Assembly: GCA_016893485.2 (NCBI GenBank)
Contig: JAFEKX020000001.1
Span: 3,968,001 to 4,032,000, forward strand
Direction: 5' to 3'
Origin: Streptomyces sp. P3
GTDB lineage: Bacteria > Actinomycetota > Actinomycetes > Streptomycetales > Streptomycetaceae
DNA: 64,000 nt
Numbering within the stretch: position 1 is the first letter of the stretch; the number at the start of each line of letters is the position of its first letter. The position numbers and the translations under genes were made by a program. This document shows, piece by piece, positions 51,429 through 62,151 of this stretch. Below the pieces are notes generated by a model that ran no database searches, was not told where the DNA came from, and saw only the letters and a list, made by a program, of their open reading frames with translations.

Positions 51429-52842
51429 TCAGTTCCGGTTTATTTCGAAGGAATCTGGCGAAGCAGCGATCACTGCCGCGCAGATCAGGTCATCGGGGCC
51501 GTTCACGCCCACGCATCCCGGTGCACTGAGTGCCATGTTCCTCCCGTTCTCCATTGATCTCTCGCTGTGTTCTTCTCTGCCTTCCCTGGACGCACGCTCG
51601 TACACAGCGTCAGTCGCGCCAACTTCACCGCCGCACGCCATCGCCTCCCGCACAGCACGCGCCGCCTCCCGCAAGGTGGCCCCCGTCGTCATCAAGTCGT
51701 CGACGAGCACCACCCGCCCTCCGGCGAGCAGCCCGGCACCACCCGCGACCACCTCCAGCGCACCGGCGAGATTCTCCAGCCGTTGCCGGGAGTTGAGCCC
51801 CGACTGATCGGCCACCCACCGCCGCTGCCGCAACACGGCGACCACCCGGGCCGGCGTCCCGGTCAGCCGCAACTCCCCCGCCGCCGCGAGCGCGATCCGC
51901 CGCGCCGGATCATGCCCCCGGGCCCGCACGGTCGCCCGCGCGGAGGGCACGGGGACGAGCAGGATGGGCGGCTGGGCTGGGCTCCGGGGGTGAGGGGGTG
52001 GATGTCCAGGTGGCGTTCGGCTTGGGCCTGGCGGTGCTCCTCGTGGGCTTGAACGGCCTGAATTCGGGCACGGCCAGGCTGGGGGCCGCCTGAGTCTGGC
52101 GCTGCGCCGCCGGAAGACCGCGCTGAGCTTGGCGATGCCCTGCCTGGAGCTCGGCCTGAGGTCGGCGCTGTCCTGCCGGAAGGACGCCCTGAGCCTGTCG
52201 ATCCCCTGCGTGGAGCCCGGCTTGAGGCTGCCGATGCCCTTCCGGAAGGGGGCCTTGAGCTTGGCGATGCTCTGCCGGAAGGACGCCCTGGGCCTGACAA
52301 TGCCCCGCATGGGGCGCGACCTGAGCCTGCCGATGCCCTGCCTGAGCCTGCCGATCCCCGTCTGAAGCCCGAGCCGAGCCTCGCGGTGTCCTGCCTGAAC
52401 CTCGGCAACTTGACCTTGTCGATGGCCTGCCCCAGCCTGCGCGGCCTGTCCCTGTCGATGCCTTGCCCCAGCCTGCGAGGCTTCCGCACCCTGGGCCTGC
52501 CCTGCCACCGGTTGCCGTAGCTGGGCCCTCCCCACCCCTCCCGTCCCCCTCCCACACCCCCACCCGCACCGCCCCCGCCAGCGCCGCGCCCAGCGGCCCG
52601 GCAAGAGCCAGCGCGCCTCGTTCCTTGTGGGCGAGGAGCATCGCGCGCACCTCGTCCGCGTACGGAGCCGTCGCGTACGTCGCCGGCAGCCCCGACGGCT
52701 CGGGCATCGGTCGCACCCGGCTCGGTACGGCCCCGGTCAGGGCGGCACGGCACTCCGGGCAGAGCACCGTGCGAGGCCTGCCGCAGCCTCCGCACTCGGC
52801 CGGCAGCACCAGATCCGTGAGGTCCCGCCACCACCCCCGCAT
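51429..52842 (-). CDS. comF: ComF-like phosphoribosyltransferase with a repeat-domain insertion
   Basis: About 471 residues, twice the usual ComF length. Start ATG 52842. The N-terminal zinc finger is CGGCGRPRTVLCPEC; MLLAHKERGALALAGPLG follows, as in normal ComF. Then come about 190 inserted residues with 11/12-residue basic repeats (see the repeat entry), and ComF resumes at PPILLVPVPSARATVRARGHD with the PRTase loop VVLVDDLMTTGAT and a normal C-terminus (SPDSFEINRN). The frame passes 0 to +1 to +2 through two lost bases (near 52550 and 52360-52385); 1414 plus two is 472 codons. The repeats read coherently across both repairs. Confidence 0.78.
52085..52490 (-). repeat. 33/36-bp coding repeats inside comF
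   Basis: On the plus strand a GATGCCCTGCC-like anchor recurs at 52134, 52167, 52200, 52233, 52266, 52299, 52332, 52353, 52385, 52421 and 52457. The spacing is 33 bp for six steps, then 21, 32 (a lost base), 36 and 36. On the coding strand the units read like RQGIARLRASF (examples RQSIAKLKAPF, RKGIGSLKPGS, RQDSADLRPSS, RRLGQAIDKVKL). All periods are multiples of three once the lost base is restored. Confidence 0.82.
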
Positions 52843-52947
52843 GTCCACCACTGTGCCAACACCCCCGCCGACCGGCCACCCCTGTGGACAACGGCCTGTG
52901 GACAACTGCGCGTAACCGCGGACACACCACCCGGCCGCGTCAGCGCC

Positions 52948-54778
52948 TCACCCCGGATAGACCGGCGCCGACCCCGTCTTGACCACCTTCTGCCACTGCG
53001 CTCCGCTGGGCAGCCGTACGATCCCGTCCTCCGAGTAGGCGACCAGCGGCAGCTTGTCGTCCTCGGAGGCGGCGATCTCCTTGACCCCGGTCAGGCGGCG
53101 GGCGCCGGGCCCTCCGGTGTGGAGCCGTCGACCTGGACGTACCGCATCTGCAGGACGCCTTCGTGCTCGCGGCCCACCACCACGAGCCGGCTGTCCCCGG
53201 CCCACGACATGGCCGTGATCTCCTCCAGGTCCGGGGTGACGGACCGCAGTTCGAGGACCGAGACCACCGGTGGCTCGCCGCTCGTCCCGCCGCGCTGGAT
53301 ACGCCCGATGAGCAGGGACCGCTTGCCGCCCTTCTCCACGACGAGCGCGATCCGCACCCCGTCGGCGGCGACCCGCACCGACTCGATACGGCCGTCCAGC
53401 CCCGGCGCCTCCACCGTTATGGGCTGTCCCGCGCCCTTCTGCAGCAGGAGCAGCCGGGGTTCGCCTGGTCCCGGTCGGCCACCCAGAGGTCGCCCTGCGC
53501 GTCCCAGCTGGGCGCCGTCAGCCGGTCGTCCTCGGTCTTGCCCTGGCTGGTCAGCACGGGGTCGCCGAGCGAGGCACCGGACACCATCGAGCCGACGTAG
53601 AGCGACTTCCCGTCGAGGCCGACACCGGCGCCGGTCTCCTCGTCGCGCGAGATCGCCACCGACCGCAGCTGCTTGTCGCCCTCGCCCAGTGCGCCCGGCA
53701 CCGGGTCGGCGTGCGCGCCGCCCGCGCCGGGCATCCGTACCACCCGGTGCTTGTCGTCGAGGAAGTACAGGTACTCGGGACGGTTCACGGCACCGTGTGC
53801 GGCGAGGCCCGCCGCGCTCTCCTCGGAGTAGACGCACAACTGGGCGCCGTTGGCGGCCCGCAGCTCGACCTCGTCCACCGTGGGGGTCATGGTCTGGAGC
53901 GTGTAGAGGATCTGCGTGGCCATCTCGTTGCACCGGGCGAGACCGACCCGGGAGGCCGTCTGGTTCAACGGGACCGTCAGCTTGTTCTGGTCGTCGGGCG
54001 TCAGCGAGGTGACGCCCTTGCGGAGCGTCGTCCCGGTGGGGAAGCTCGACCTGACCACGGGCCCGAGCCAGCTGGTCGGCCCGTTGAGCAGCGATCGCAC
54101 CATCTGTGTCACGGGGTCGACCCGCCGCCGTACGAACACGGGGTCGGCGACCGCGATCGGCTGCGAGCTGGTGCCGGCCGACGTGTTCGACGCGAAGTAG
54201 TACTTGTTGACCGACATGTAGTTGCGCTGGAAGTCCGACTCGCCCATGACGACGCCCTGCGGCAGCTCGTCGATGCGCCACTGGCCGCTCTTCGCGTCCT
54301 TCGTGAGGTGGACGGACTTGCTGTACTGCCCGTCCGCCGGGGAGTACGCCTGTTGCGCGTCCACGGTGGCGACCCGGTTGCCGGTCAGCGTGTACGTGAA
54401 GGTGTCGGTGTCCTCCCGGCCTGCCGGGGCGCGGAGCGCCATCGTGCTCGGGCCGTCGGCGAGCACCGTGGTGGACTGCTCCGGCTGCCAGCCCCGCGCG
54501 GCCTTGGCGGTCAGGTACATGCGCGCTGTCTTGAAGTTCGGGTCGTCGCTGGTGAGTGCCTCCAGGAAGCCCTGCACGATCTCGCCCTGCGACGCGTCCT
54601 CCCGGGGCGGCATCGCGAAAACGCGCACCTGGGTGTCCTGTCGGGGCGTCGACTCGACCCCGGAGATCCCCGCTGTCGGGCATCGAGGCGCATCCCGCCA
54701 GTACGACGACGCCACACGCGGCGTACGCCACCGCGCGTCCCTGCCTGCGCCGGGCGCCCCCACGCGGTCAGCGCCCAC
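52948..54778 (-). CDS. lpqB: Lipoprotein LpqB (about four frameshifts)
   Basis: Extracytoplasmic lipoprotein that modulates the MtrAB two-component system. GTG 54778 is preceded by GGGGAGG. The signal peptide ends in the lipobox VLAGCASMPDSGD; then RQDTQVRVFAMPPREDASQG, the GerMN-like domains (GFLEALTSDDPNFKTARMYL in parts) and a C-terminal beta-propeller (YLYFLDDKHRVVRMPG, LWVADRDQANPRLLL) ending QKVVKTGSAPVYPG at 52948. Breaks are near 54740, 54660, 53455 and 53098. The mtrA-mtrB-lpqB order matches other actinobacteria. The start overlaps the inferred mtrB stop. Confidence 0.9.
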
Positions 54779-56846
54779 GAGATGCCTCCCCTGCTTGGTC
54801 GAGTTCTCCGGCGCGGCGGCCGGGTCCGTACTGCATGCGGCCTCGCTCCGCCCCGGTTCCGCGACCGGCCGGTCGTCCTGGCGCCGGGTGCCGCCGGTGG
54901 GCCGGGGCACCACGCGCGCGCCGTTGCCGGGCAGCGCCGTCGGGTCCGCCGTCGCGGTCGTGGTGTTCCTCGGGGCTATCGGGGTCCGGCCGGATATCGG
55001 CGCCCCCTGGTCACCCATCGGCTGCACCGGGACGGTCGCGCGCTTGTCCCCGCCCCCGCTCGGCAGACCGGCCTCATTAAGTCCACGATTACGGCGTGAG
55101 TCCTTGGGCTCCAGGGGTATCGGCGAGCCCCGTAGCGGTTCGTCGGCGGTGCGCGGCAGCGTCAGCCGGAACTGTGAACCGCCACCCGGCTCGCCCCACG
55201 CCTGCAGCCAGCCGCCGTGCAGCCGCGCGTCCTCCAGGGCGATGGACAGCCCCAGACCCGTACCACCGGTGGTACGCGCGCGTGCCGGGTCGGCCCGCCA
55301 GAAGCGGCTGAACACCCGGGTCGCCTCGCCGGGCTTGAGCCCCGCCCCGTAGTCGCGCACCGCGATGGCGACCGCACCGCCCGCGGTGGCGAGCTTGACT
55401 ATGACGTCCTTGCCGTCGCCGTGCTCCACGGCGTTGACGACGAGGTTGCGCAGCACCCGCTCGACCCGGCGGGCGTCGGCCTCGGCGACCACGGGCTGCT
55501 GGTCGCCGACGACGCGTATCCGCGTGCCCTTGCGCTCTGCGAGCGGCTCAGCGCCGCTCAGGACCCGTCGTACGACCTCTCTGAGGTCTATCGGCTCGGC
55601 CTCCAGGGCCGCCGCGCCCGCGTCGAAGCGGCTGATCTCCAGCAGGTCCGCGAGCAGTGTCTCGAACCGGTCCAGCTGGTCGGCCAGTAGTTCGGCCGAC
55701 CGCGCGGTCATCGGATCGAAGTCCACGCGCGCGTCATGGATGACATCGGCCGCCATCCGTACGGTCGTCAGCGGCGTCCGCAGCTCGTGCGACACGTCGG
55801 ACACGAACCGCCGCTGCATCCGCGACAGGTCCTCCAGCTGCTGGATCTTCAACTGGAGGTTCTGCGCCATCTTGTTGAAGGCCTCGCCGAGCCGCGCGAT
55901 GTCATCCTCACCGGTGACCTTCATGCGCTCCTGGAGGCGTCCGGCCGACAGCCTCTCGGCGATCCCGGCGGCCATCCGCACCGGCGTGACGACCTGCCGT
56001 ACGACGAGCCAGGCGATGGCTCCCAGGAGGACGACGACGAAGAGGCCGGCCGTGGCGAGGGTCCCCTTGACCAGGCTGAGCGACTTCTCCTCCTGGGTGA
56101 GCGGGAAGAGGTAGTACAGCTGGTAGGGATCGCCGTTCGGGTCGTTGACCTGCTTGCCCACGACCAGCGCCGGCTGGGATTCCTTGCCGTTGCTGTAGAT
56201 GATCCGGGTGTAGCTCTGGGCGGCGGTCGTACGGTCGTTGACCCGCGCGCGCAGGTCCTCGGGGACGCTGGCGGACGGGTCGACGTAGCCGGAGCCGCGC
56301 GGGCTGCGTCCGCTGCCGCTGTCCATGCCGGCGGGCAGGGTCACCACGTCGAAGGCGCCCTGGCCGCCGCTGGAGAGCGACGACACGAGGTCGCTCATCC
56401 ACTGGATGACGTTCTGGGAGGAGTTGCCTCCGGTCGCGGAACCGTCGTCAGCGGTCCCGGTGGCCGCTTCGTCGGCCCGCTGCTTGGCCACGGCGAAGCC
56501 GCCCGTGGCCTGGCTCTGGGAGGCCTTCACCTTGGCGTCCAGCAGGCCGTTGCGCACCTGGCCGATGACGACGAAGCCGAGCAGCAGGACGACGCCCAGG
56601 GACATCAGCAGGGTGGTGACGACGACCTTGAGCTGGATGTTGCGCCGCCACAGCCGCATGACGGGCAGCAGCGGCCGGCGCACCCAGCGCATGAACAGGC
56701 GAAGGACCGGGCTGCCCTGGACCCCGCCCTGCAGCAGCCCGCCCTCCAGCAGGCGCCTCCAGCGGGAGCCCGCCGCCTTCCGGCCGACAGGCCGCCCCGC
56801 ACGAGCCCCGGACCCCGGGCGCCGAAGCGGCACTGTCCCTGGACAT
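54768..56846 (-). CDS. mtrB: Sensor histidine kinase MtrB
   Basis: Membrane kinase of MtrAB, which coordinates cell-wall metabolism and development. ATG 56846 lies one base after the mtrA stop. Layout: basic N-terminus, helix VVVTTLLMSLGVVLLLGFVVI, extracytoplasmic sensor region, helix LFVVVLLGAIAWLVV, HAMP domain, H-box FVSDVSHELRTPLTTV, N-box NLVVNAVEHG and G-boxes (VRDYGAGL, TGGTGLGLSIALEDARLHGG). The low-complexity C-terminal tail is out of frame. Losing one base in the tail would give a stop at 54768 (tail GEASRGR), overlapping lpqB; as written the frame runs on into lpqB, which is not a real fusion. The N-terminus also has a shift near 56780. Confidence 0.92.
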
Positions 56847-56847
56847 G

Positions 56848-57537
56848 TCAGCTCGGTCCCGCCTTGTAACCGACGCCTCGGACGGTCACCACGATCTCCG
56901 GCCGCTCCGGGTCCTTCTCGACCTTGGAACGCAGCCGCTGGACATGCACGTTGACCAGTCGGGTGTCCGCCGCGTGCCGGTAGCCCCAGACCTGCTCCAG
57001 GAGCACCTCCCGCGTGAACACCTGCCACGGTTTACGGGCCAGCGCGACCAGCAGGTCGAACTCCAGCGGGGTCAGGGCGATCGACTGCCCGTCCCGCTTC
57101 ACGGAGTGACCAGCCACGTCGATGACCAGGTCGCCTATGGCGAGCTGCTCGGGCGCGGGCTCCTCCGACCTCCGCAGCCGCGCCCGGATCCGGGCGACCA
57201 GCTCCTTCGGCTTGAACGGCTTCACGATGTAGTCGTCCGCGCCCGACTCCAGGCCCACCACGACATCGACGGTGTCGCTCTTCGCCGTGAGCATCACGAT
57301 CGGCACCCCGGACTCCGCCCTGATCAGGCGGCACACCTCGATACCGTCCCGTCCGGGCAGCATCAGGTCCAGGAGCACCAGGTCGGGCTTGCTCTCACGG
57401 AAAGCGGCCAGCGCCTTGTCGCCGTCGGCTACGAAAGACGGCTCAAAACCTTCACCACGCAACACAATGCCGAGCATCTCGGCCAGTGCGGTGTCGTCAT
57501 CGACGACAAGGACTCGTCCCTTCATAAACGACATCAT
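56848..57537 (-). CDS. mtrA: Response regulator MtrA
   Basis: OmpR/PhoB-type regulator, 229 residues, intact. Receiver: VLVVDDDTALAEMLG, phosphoacceptor Asp in LVLLDLMLPG, the Thr/Ser switch in IVMLTAKSD and Lys in YIVKPFKPKEL. Winged helix with LTPLEFDLLVALARKPWQVF and VWGYRHAADTRLVNVHVQRL. ATG 57537 (second ATG three bases on) starts only nine bases from the mtnA stop, so the promoter must lie inside mtnA or the genes are cotranscribed. Confidence 0.97.
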   Translation of the reverse strand: MMSFMKGRVLVVDDDTALAEMLGIVLRGEGFEPSFVADGDKALAAFRESKPDLVLLDLMLPGRDGIEVCRLIRAESGVPIVMLTAKSDTVDVVVGLESGADDYIVKPFKPKELVARIRARLRRSEEPAPEQLAIGDLVIDVAGHSVKRDGQSIALTPLEFDLLVALARKPWQVFTREVLLEQVWGYRHAADTRLVNVHVQRLRSKVEKDPERPEIVVTVRGVGYKAGPS

Positions 57538-57545
57538 CCCATTAA

Positions 57546-58696
57546 CTAAATCGTTACCTGTCGTGACCTGTCACACAGCTCTGCCAGCGCCTCCGCCGTC
57601 ACGGGCGAAACAGCGCCTTCTTCGGTGACGATCGCCGTCACCAGCTCGGGAGGCGTCACGTCGAACGCCGGGTTGTATGCCTGGGTCCCCAGCGGTGCCA
57701 CCGGAATCCCGCCTCCCGCTCCCGACACCGTCACTTGGGGTGATGTGATCTCCGTCACTTCGTATCCGGGGCGCTGCTCCACCTCGATGGACGCCCCGTC
57801 CGGCGTGTCCGGATCGACCGTCGTCACCGGCGCCACCACGATGAACGGCACATGGTGGTACCGGGCGAGCACGGCGAGCGGATAGCTCCCCACCTTGTTC
57901 GCCACCGAACCGTCGGCGGCGATCCGGTCCGCCCCGATCAGCACCGCATCCACCTCCCCGGCCGCGAACAAAGAGCCCGCCGCGTTGTCCGTGAGCAAGG
58001 TGTACGCCATTCCGTTGCGTGCCGCCTCATACGCCGTCAGGCGAGCACCTTGCAGCAACGGACGCGTTTCGTCCACCCACAGCCGCCTCAGTCGCCCGTC
58101 CCGGTGCGCCGCGAGCGCCACCGCGAAGGCCGTGCCCTCGCCTCCGGAGACCAGCGCCCCGGTGTTGCAGTGCGTCAGAATCCGGTGCCCGCCGCCGGGC
58201 AGCAGTTCGTCCAGCAGGGCCAGCCCGTGCGCGGCCATCCGCGCGCTGGCCTCGGCGTCCTCCTGGTGCAGCCGCCGCGCCGCGGCCAAGGCGGCCGCCG
58301 CCGCCCGCTCGGCGCCACCGCCCTCGGCGAGCGCGGCCCGGTGAGCGGTCTGGGCCCTGCGGACGCCCAAGGAGAGGTTCACCGCGGTGGGCCGGGCGCC
58401 CGCCAGCGCGATCGAGGCCTCGTCCACGTCGACCTCGCCCCGCGGGCCCCGCGCGGCGGCGAGCGCGACGCCGTACGCCCCCGCGATGCCGAGCAGCGGT
58501 GCCCCGCGAACCGCCAGAGATCGGATCGCCTCCACCAGGGCGGACGCGTCCGTGCAGACCAGCTCGACCTCCTCGGCCGGCAGTCTCGTCTGGTCGAGCA
58601 GGACCAGCACAGGACCCTCGGGGGTTCGTCCCATCGGATCGCGGGTATGTCGGTCGGCCGGCCGTCCTCGCCGGATTGCGCGTACTGATCAGCCAT
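57546..58696 (-). CDS. mtnA: S-methyl-5-thioribose-1-phosphate isomerase (frameshift near 58622)
   Basis: Methionine-salvage enzyme converting methylthioribose-1-phosphate to the ribulose form. ATG 58696 starts MADQYAQSGEDGRPTDIP; after one restored base the sequence continues LVLLDQTRLPAEEVEL, AVRGAPLLGIAGAYG, the catalytic Cys in HCNTGALVSGG and Asp in VLIGADRIAADGSVANK. 1151 plus one is 384 codons. It lies directly upstream of mtrA on the same strand. Confidence 0.94.
57553..57572 (-). promoter_or_regulatory. 10-bp direct repeat upstream of mtrA (possible MtrA site)
   Basis: GTTACCTGTC is followed at once by GTGACCTGTC, within the last codons of mtnA and 16-35 bp from the mtrA start. Direct repeats with GT-AC cores are the general form of MtrA sites; autoregulation here is only a guess. 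Confidence 0.3.
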
Positions 58697-58836
58697 GCGG
58701 TCAGTCTGCCCCGTATCCGGCGGACAATTGAAGGTGTGCAGCCCATACCGCGGCCGGTCACCGCTCGACCACCCCATGGCACGATGGCTGCCAACCTGCC
58801 GCCGCGCCCGCGGACGGGCACCGTGAAGGAGCGACG

Positions 58837-60174
58837 ATGAACGACACTCCGGGCTGGGCCTCGCCCGGATCCGCCCCGCCCGACGGGCCCGAGCCCGGCG
58901 CGTGCGGTACCACCGAGCCGGCCGACGGCTCCGGCGCCGCACAGCCCGCGGACCAGCCGGGCCCCGGCCCGCAGTGGTCCAGGAGCAGCCGCCGGCCGCA
59001 CAGTGGTCCGCGCCCACCGGCGCCCCGGCCAGGACCAGGCGCCACCGCCTCCACCACCGGGCCCGGGCTGGGGCGGCGGCCAGCCCGGCGGCCCCGGCGG
59101 TCCTGGGGATACGGCAGCTACGGCGGCCCCGGAGGCTACGGCCCTCCCGGCGGCTGGGGAGCCGGCTGGGGCGGCCCGCCGCCCGCGGCCAAGCCCGGTG
59201 TCATCCCGCTTCGCCCGCTCGGCGTGGGCGAGATCCTCGACGGCGCCGTCTCCACCATGCGCACCTACTGGCGCACGGTCCTGGGCGTCTCGCTCAGCGT
59301 CGCCGTCGTCATGCAGACCATCGTCGTCCTCGTCCAGGGCTTCGCCTTCAACGACCTCTCTAGCACCAACGCCCTCGACGACCCCAACGCCAGCGCCTCC
59401 GAAGTGACCCGCGCCATGAGCGAGGCCTTCCTCAGCACCGGCGTCGTCTACCTGGTCGTCCTTATCGGCACCGTCGTCGCCACCGCCCTGCTCACCTCGG
59501 TCACCAGCCGCGCCGTGCTCGGCAAGCCGGTCACCGCCGGGGAGGCCTGGCGCGACGCCCGCCCCCAGGTGCTCAAGCTGTTCGGCCTGATCTGCCTGCT
59601 GATCCTCATGGCCGTCGTCCTGATCGGCGTCCCCACCGTGCCCGGCATCATCGTGGCGCTCGTCGGCTCGGAGGGCGGGGGCATCGCGCTCGCCGTCATC
59701 GGCGGCCTCGCCGGCTGTGTCGTCACCCTGTGGCTGGCGATCCGCTTCTCCCTGGCCTCGCCCGCGCTGATGCTGGAGAAGCAGGGCATCATCAAGTCGA
59801 TGACCCGCTCCGCGAAGCTGGTGCGGGGCTCCTGGTGGCGCATCTTCGGCATCCAGCTGCTCGCCCAGATCATCGCGAGCATCCTGTCGTCGATCCTCGT
59901 CATCCCGTTCGCGTTCATCGCCGGGCTGTTCAGCGGTGACGGCATCAGCGGGCTCGTCGACGGCACCGGCGACCTCGGCTGGACGTTCCTCATCATCAGC
60001 GGCCTTGGCTCGGTCATCGGCCGCATGATCGCGTTCCCGATCACGGCGGGCGTCACCGTGCTCCTGTACATCGACCAGCGCATCCGCCGCGAGGCCCTCG
60101 ACCTCGACCTGGCCCGCGCGGCCGGCGTCCCGGACCAGGGCACCGCCGCCCCCAGCCCCACACCGGGGAGCTGA
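58837..60174 (+). CDS. Polytopic membrane protein (glycerophosphodiesterase membrane-domain-like)
   Basis: About 446 residues. ATG 58837 has GAAGGAG seven bases upstream. A Gly/Pro/Tyr-rich cytoplasmic N-terminus is followed by PLRPLGVGEILDGAVSTMR, a signature of this membrane family, and six helices (VVYLVVLIGTVVATALL, LFGLICLLILMAVVLIG, IQLLAQIIASILSSILVIPF). In the N-terminal stretch 58980-59100 the frame is locally wrong: a GQDQAPPPPPPGPGWGGGQPGG-type run (in parts) is hidden in the other two frames, so three compensating losses are present although the ORF stays open. First gene of a five-gene cluster. Confidence 0.78.
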   Translation: MNDTPGWASPGSAPPDGPEPGACGTTEPADGSGAAQPADQPGPGPQWSRSSRRPHSGPRPPAPRPGPGATASTTGPGLGRRPARRPRRSWGYGSYGGPGGYGPPGGWGAGWGGPPPAAKPGVIPLRPLGVGEILDGAVSTMRTYWRTVLGVSLSVAVVMQTIVVLVQGFAFNDLSSTNALDDPNASASEVTRAMSEAFLSTGVVYLVVLIGTVVATALLTSVTSRAVLGKPVTAGEAWRDARPQVLKLFGLICLLILMAVVLIGVPTVPGIIVALVGSEGGGIALAVIGGLAGCVVTLWLAIRFSLASPALMLEKQGIIKSMTRSAKLVRGSWWRIFGIQLLAQIIASILSSILVIPFAFIAGLFSGDGISGLVDGTGDLGWTFLIISGLGSVIGRMIAFPITAGVTVLLYIDQRIRREALDLDLARAAGVPDQGTAAPSPTPGS

Positions 60175-60178
60175 TGCG

Positions 60179-60961
60179 GTGAGCCTGGCGGGGGAGTTCT
60201 CACAGCGGTACCCACGGCGCCGCCGCGCGCCGTCGGGTCGGTCACGGGGCGCTGCTGCGCGCCCACGGCACGGTCGTCCGGTCCTCGGCCCTCGCGGGCG
60301 ACGAGCCGCCGGTGACGATCCCGCGCGACCCCGCGCGGGAAGCGGCCCGGCGTGAACTGTCCAAGCAGATGTACCACCAGAACGACCCCAGCCTGGTGCA
60401 GCGGGCCCTGGACGCCATCTGGAACTGGATCGACAAACTGTTCGGCACGGCATCGGAGGCCGCACCCGGCGGCACGCTCGGCCTGCTCGTCGTCGTCCTG
60501 GCCGTCCTCGTCGTCGGCGCCGCCCTGTGGTGGCGCCTCGGCACCCCGCGCCGCCAACCCGGCTCCGCCGCCCCCTGTTCGAGGACGGCCCCCGCAGCGC
60601 GGCCGAACACCGCTCGGCCGCCGAAGCACACGCAGCCCAGGGACACTGGAACCCCGCCGTGCAGGAACGCATGCGCGCCATCGTCCGCTCCCTGGAGGAA
60701 CGGGCCCTGCTCGACGCCCGCCCCGGCCGCACCGCCGACGAGGCCGTCGCGGAAGCCGGCCGCGCACTGCCCTCGCACACCGCCGAACTCCCGCGCCGCC
60801 GCCGCCCACTTCGACGACGTGACATACGGCGGACGCGGCGCGAGCGAGCAGTCGTACCGCCGCATCGCCGAACTCGACCGCGAACTGGAGCGCACCAGGC
60901 CCGTCCTCACGAGCAGCGCCCACAGCACGGCCCACCACACCAGCCAGGGGCCGCCGAATGA
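60179..60961 (+). CDS. DUF4129 membrane protein (several frameshifts)
   Basis: GTG 60179 follows the previous stop by four bases. The recognisable parts are the DUF4129-like segment REAARRELSKQMYHQNDPSL with ALDAIWNWIDKLF, one membrane helix (LLVVVLAVLVVGAALWW), and a C-terminal cytoplasmic domain (AAEAHAAQGHWNPAVQERMR, HFDDVTYGGRGASEQSYRRI). Frames change near 60230, 60290, 60570, 60795 and close to the end. The stop at 60959 overlaps the next ATG, which supports the end. Confidence 0.75.
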
Positions 60962-62151
60962 CCGCGGAGGCCACGCTTCCCGCCACCTCGGCCTCGCCGA
61001 CCGCCCGCCAGGTGTGGACCCGCGCGCGGGGCATCGTCGTCGCCCTGGTGATCCTCCTGGCCGCCGCCGTGGCCATCGCCGCGATCCGCTCCGACGCCCG
61101 GCACGGCGACCTCGATCCGCGCTCCGCCGACCCCTACGGCAGTCGCGCCGTCGCCGAACTCCTCGGCGACCGGGGCGTGTCCACCCGCGTGGTCACCACC
61201 CTGGCCCAGGCCCGCGCCGCGGCCGGCCCGGACACCACCCTCCTGGTCGCCGTCCCCGACCTGCTGACCGACCGCCAGCAGTCCGGCCTGCACACGGCGT
61301 TCGCCGACTCCGGCAGCCGTACCGTCCTCGTCGCCCCCGGTCCCGCGTCCCTGCCCCGGCTCGCCCCCGAGGTCACCGCGGACCCCGGACCCGCCCTCAC
61401 CTCGACGCTCTCCCCCGACTGCTCCCTGCCCGCCGCCCGGCGCGCGGGCGACGCGGAGACCGGCGACTACCGGTACACGACCACGGCCGACAACGCCGAC
61501 GAGTGCTACCCCAGTGACGGCCGATCGACCCTGCTCCGCCTCCCGGACGCGTCCAGGGGCGGCGACACCGTCGTCATCGGCTCGCCCGGCATCCTCTTCA
61601 ACAAGCGTCTCGACAAGCAGGGCAACGCCTCGCTCGCCCTCCAACTCCTCGGCTCCCGCCCCCATCTGGTCTGGTACCTCCCCTCCCTGACCGACTCCTC
61701 GGCCACCGACTCCGGCAGCCAGAGCTTCTTCGACCTGCTCCCCTCGGGCTGGCTCTGGGGCACCCTGCAGCTGTTCATCGCCGCAGCCGTGGCCGCCCTG
61801 TGGCGGGCACGCCGACTCGGCCCCCCTGGTGCCCGAGAAACTCCCGTGGCGATCCGCGCCTCCGAGACCGTCGAAGGCCGCGCCCGCCTCTACCGCAAGG
61901 CCAACGCCCGCGACCGTGCGGCCAACGCCCTGCGCTCCACCACCCGCACCCGCCTCGCCCTCCTCACCGGCGTCCCCGTCTCCCAGGCGCACGCGCCCGA
62001 AGCCCTGCTCCCCGCGCTCTCCGCCCACCTCCACGGCGACGGACAGACCCTGCACGCCCTCCTCTTCGGCCCGCCGCCCAGCGACGACGCGGCCCTCATC
62101 GCACTTGCCGACCAACTCGACGCCCTCGAAAGAGAGGTACGCCGTTCATGA
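60958..62151 (+). CDS. DUF4350 domain protein
   Basis: About 397 residues. It has an N-terminal helix (IVVALVILLAAAVAIAAI), an extracytoplasmic domain (DPYGSRAVAELLGDRGVSTR, LLVAVPDLLTDRQQSGL) and a second helix (LFIAAAVAALWRARRLG) with a cytoplasmic tail. Just after helix 2, an extra C near 61821 and a missing G near 61846 cancel; the corrected short stretch is PLVPEKLPVAIRA. Coupled at both ends by ATGA overlaps (60958, 62148). Function unknown; it travels with MoxR and DUF58 genes. Confidence 0.82.
   Translation: MTAEATLPATSASPTARQVWTRARGIVVALVILLAAAVAIAAIRSDARHGDLDPRSADPYGSRAVAELLGDRGVSTRVVTTLAQARAAAGPDTTLLVAVPDLLTDRQQSGLHTAFADSGSRTVLVAPGPASLPRLAPEVTADPGPALTSTLSPDCSLPAARRAGDAETGDYRYTTTADNADECYPSDGRSTLLRLPDASRGGDTVVIGSPGILFNKRLDKQGNASLALQLLGSRPHLVWYLPSLTDSSATDSGSQSFFDLLPSGWLWGTLQLFIAAAVAALWRARRLGPPGARETPVAIRASETVEGRARLYRKANARDRAANALRSTTRTRLALLTGVPVSQAHAPEALLPALSAHLHGDGQTLHALLFGPPPSDDAALIALADQLDALEREVRRS

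Noticed and set aside
53417..57028. A single 1,203-residue MtrB-LpqB fusion protein
   Set aside because: The open frame joins the two genes only because of base losses in the mtrB tail; lpqB has its own GTG, RBS and lipoprotein signal.
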